Part shown: positions 9,205 through 9,235 of the stretch, piece by piece
How positions within the stretch are numbered: position 1 is the stretch's first letter
Layout: the number at the start of each line of letters is the position of its first letter
DNA from: Lachnospiraceae bacterium UBA5902
GTDB taxonomy: Bacteria; Bacillota; Clostridia; Lachnospirales; Lachnospiraceae
Assembly (NCBI GenBank): GCA_002431865.1
Contig: DJEI01000095.1
Coordinates: 1-9,235 of the forward strand
Direction: 5' to 3'
Length of the DNA: 9,235 nucleotides
Program-made: the position numbers and the translations under genes
The notes under the pieces: generated by a model
What the model was told of the DNA's origin: nothing
The model's database searches: none
The model's input: only the letters and a program-made list of their open reading frames with translations

Positions 9205-9235
9205 TGACCCCAACGGGAATCGAACCCGTGTTACC
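9205..9235 (-). tRNA. Partial tRNA, probably tRNA-Glu (cut by window edge)
   Basis: The last 31 bases hold a 3' acceptor strand TGGGGTC with discriminator A, a T arm ACGGGTTCGATTCCCGT and the start of a variable region (GGTAAC). The anticodon lies outside the window. The combination GGTAACACGGGTTCGA is typical of clostridial tRNA-Glu, so Glu is the best guess. No CCA is encoded. Confidence 0.65.

Overview
The window reads as chromosomal DNA from a low-to-mid GC gut Firmicute, most likely a member of the Lachnospiraceae (Clostridium cluster XIVa). The grounds are the style of the glutamate dehydrogenase, strong AGGAGG ribosome binding sites, an ECF sigma / DUF4179-type pair, a Cache-type chemoreceptor and a tRNA array without encoded CCA ends. 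The family assignment is an inference; no species can be named. Every gene I can support lies on the minus strand, so transcription runs from high to low coordinates.

Layout from low to high coordinate. 1-2258: an NADP-type glutamate dehydrogenase (gdhA) with its own terminator and a well-formed promoter, and upstream of it an Lrp/AsnC-family regulator with its own promoter. A 10-base motif (ACAAAGGATT) recurs at the gdhA promoter, between the two genes and at the lrp promoter, so the regulator may control both. 2259-3468: a phage-style N-acetylmuramoyl-L-alanine amidase with a C-terminal SH3 domain and no signal peptide. Upstream of it lies a 273-base imperfect palindrome with nested hairpins that no known gene explains. 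3469-6771: a two-gene operon made of a Cache chemoreceptor followed 20 bases later by a GH1 6-phospho-beta-glycosidase, with a promoter in front and a strong terminator behind. 6785-7666: the wreck of an ECF sigma factor and its DUF4179-type partner, with a lost start codon, two in-frame stops and a fusion deletion. 7757-8474: an A+T-rich XRE-type regulator with a TTG start, its own terminator and a palindromic candidate operator.

8496-9235: a tRNA array read in the order Glu (partial, cut by the window edge), a broken Thr copy, Thr-UGU, a CAU tRNA (Met or Ile2), Asp-GUC and Leu-UAA, ending in a strong terminator. The broken Thr copy keeps only the 5' half. It carries a 34-base hairpin insertion in the D loop, and its anticodon stem-loop is exactly inverted, turning TGT into ACA.

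Functionally the window joins nitrogen assimilation (gdhA and its probable regulator), beta-glucoside use coupled to chemotaxis (receptor plus glycosidase), a lone cell-wall lytic enzyme, and translation supply. The least explained parts are the large palindrome in front of the amidase and the rearranged tRNA-Thr copy.
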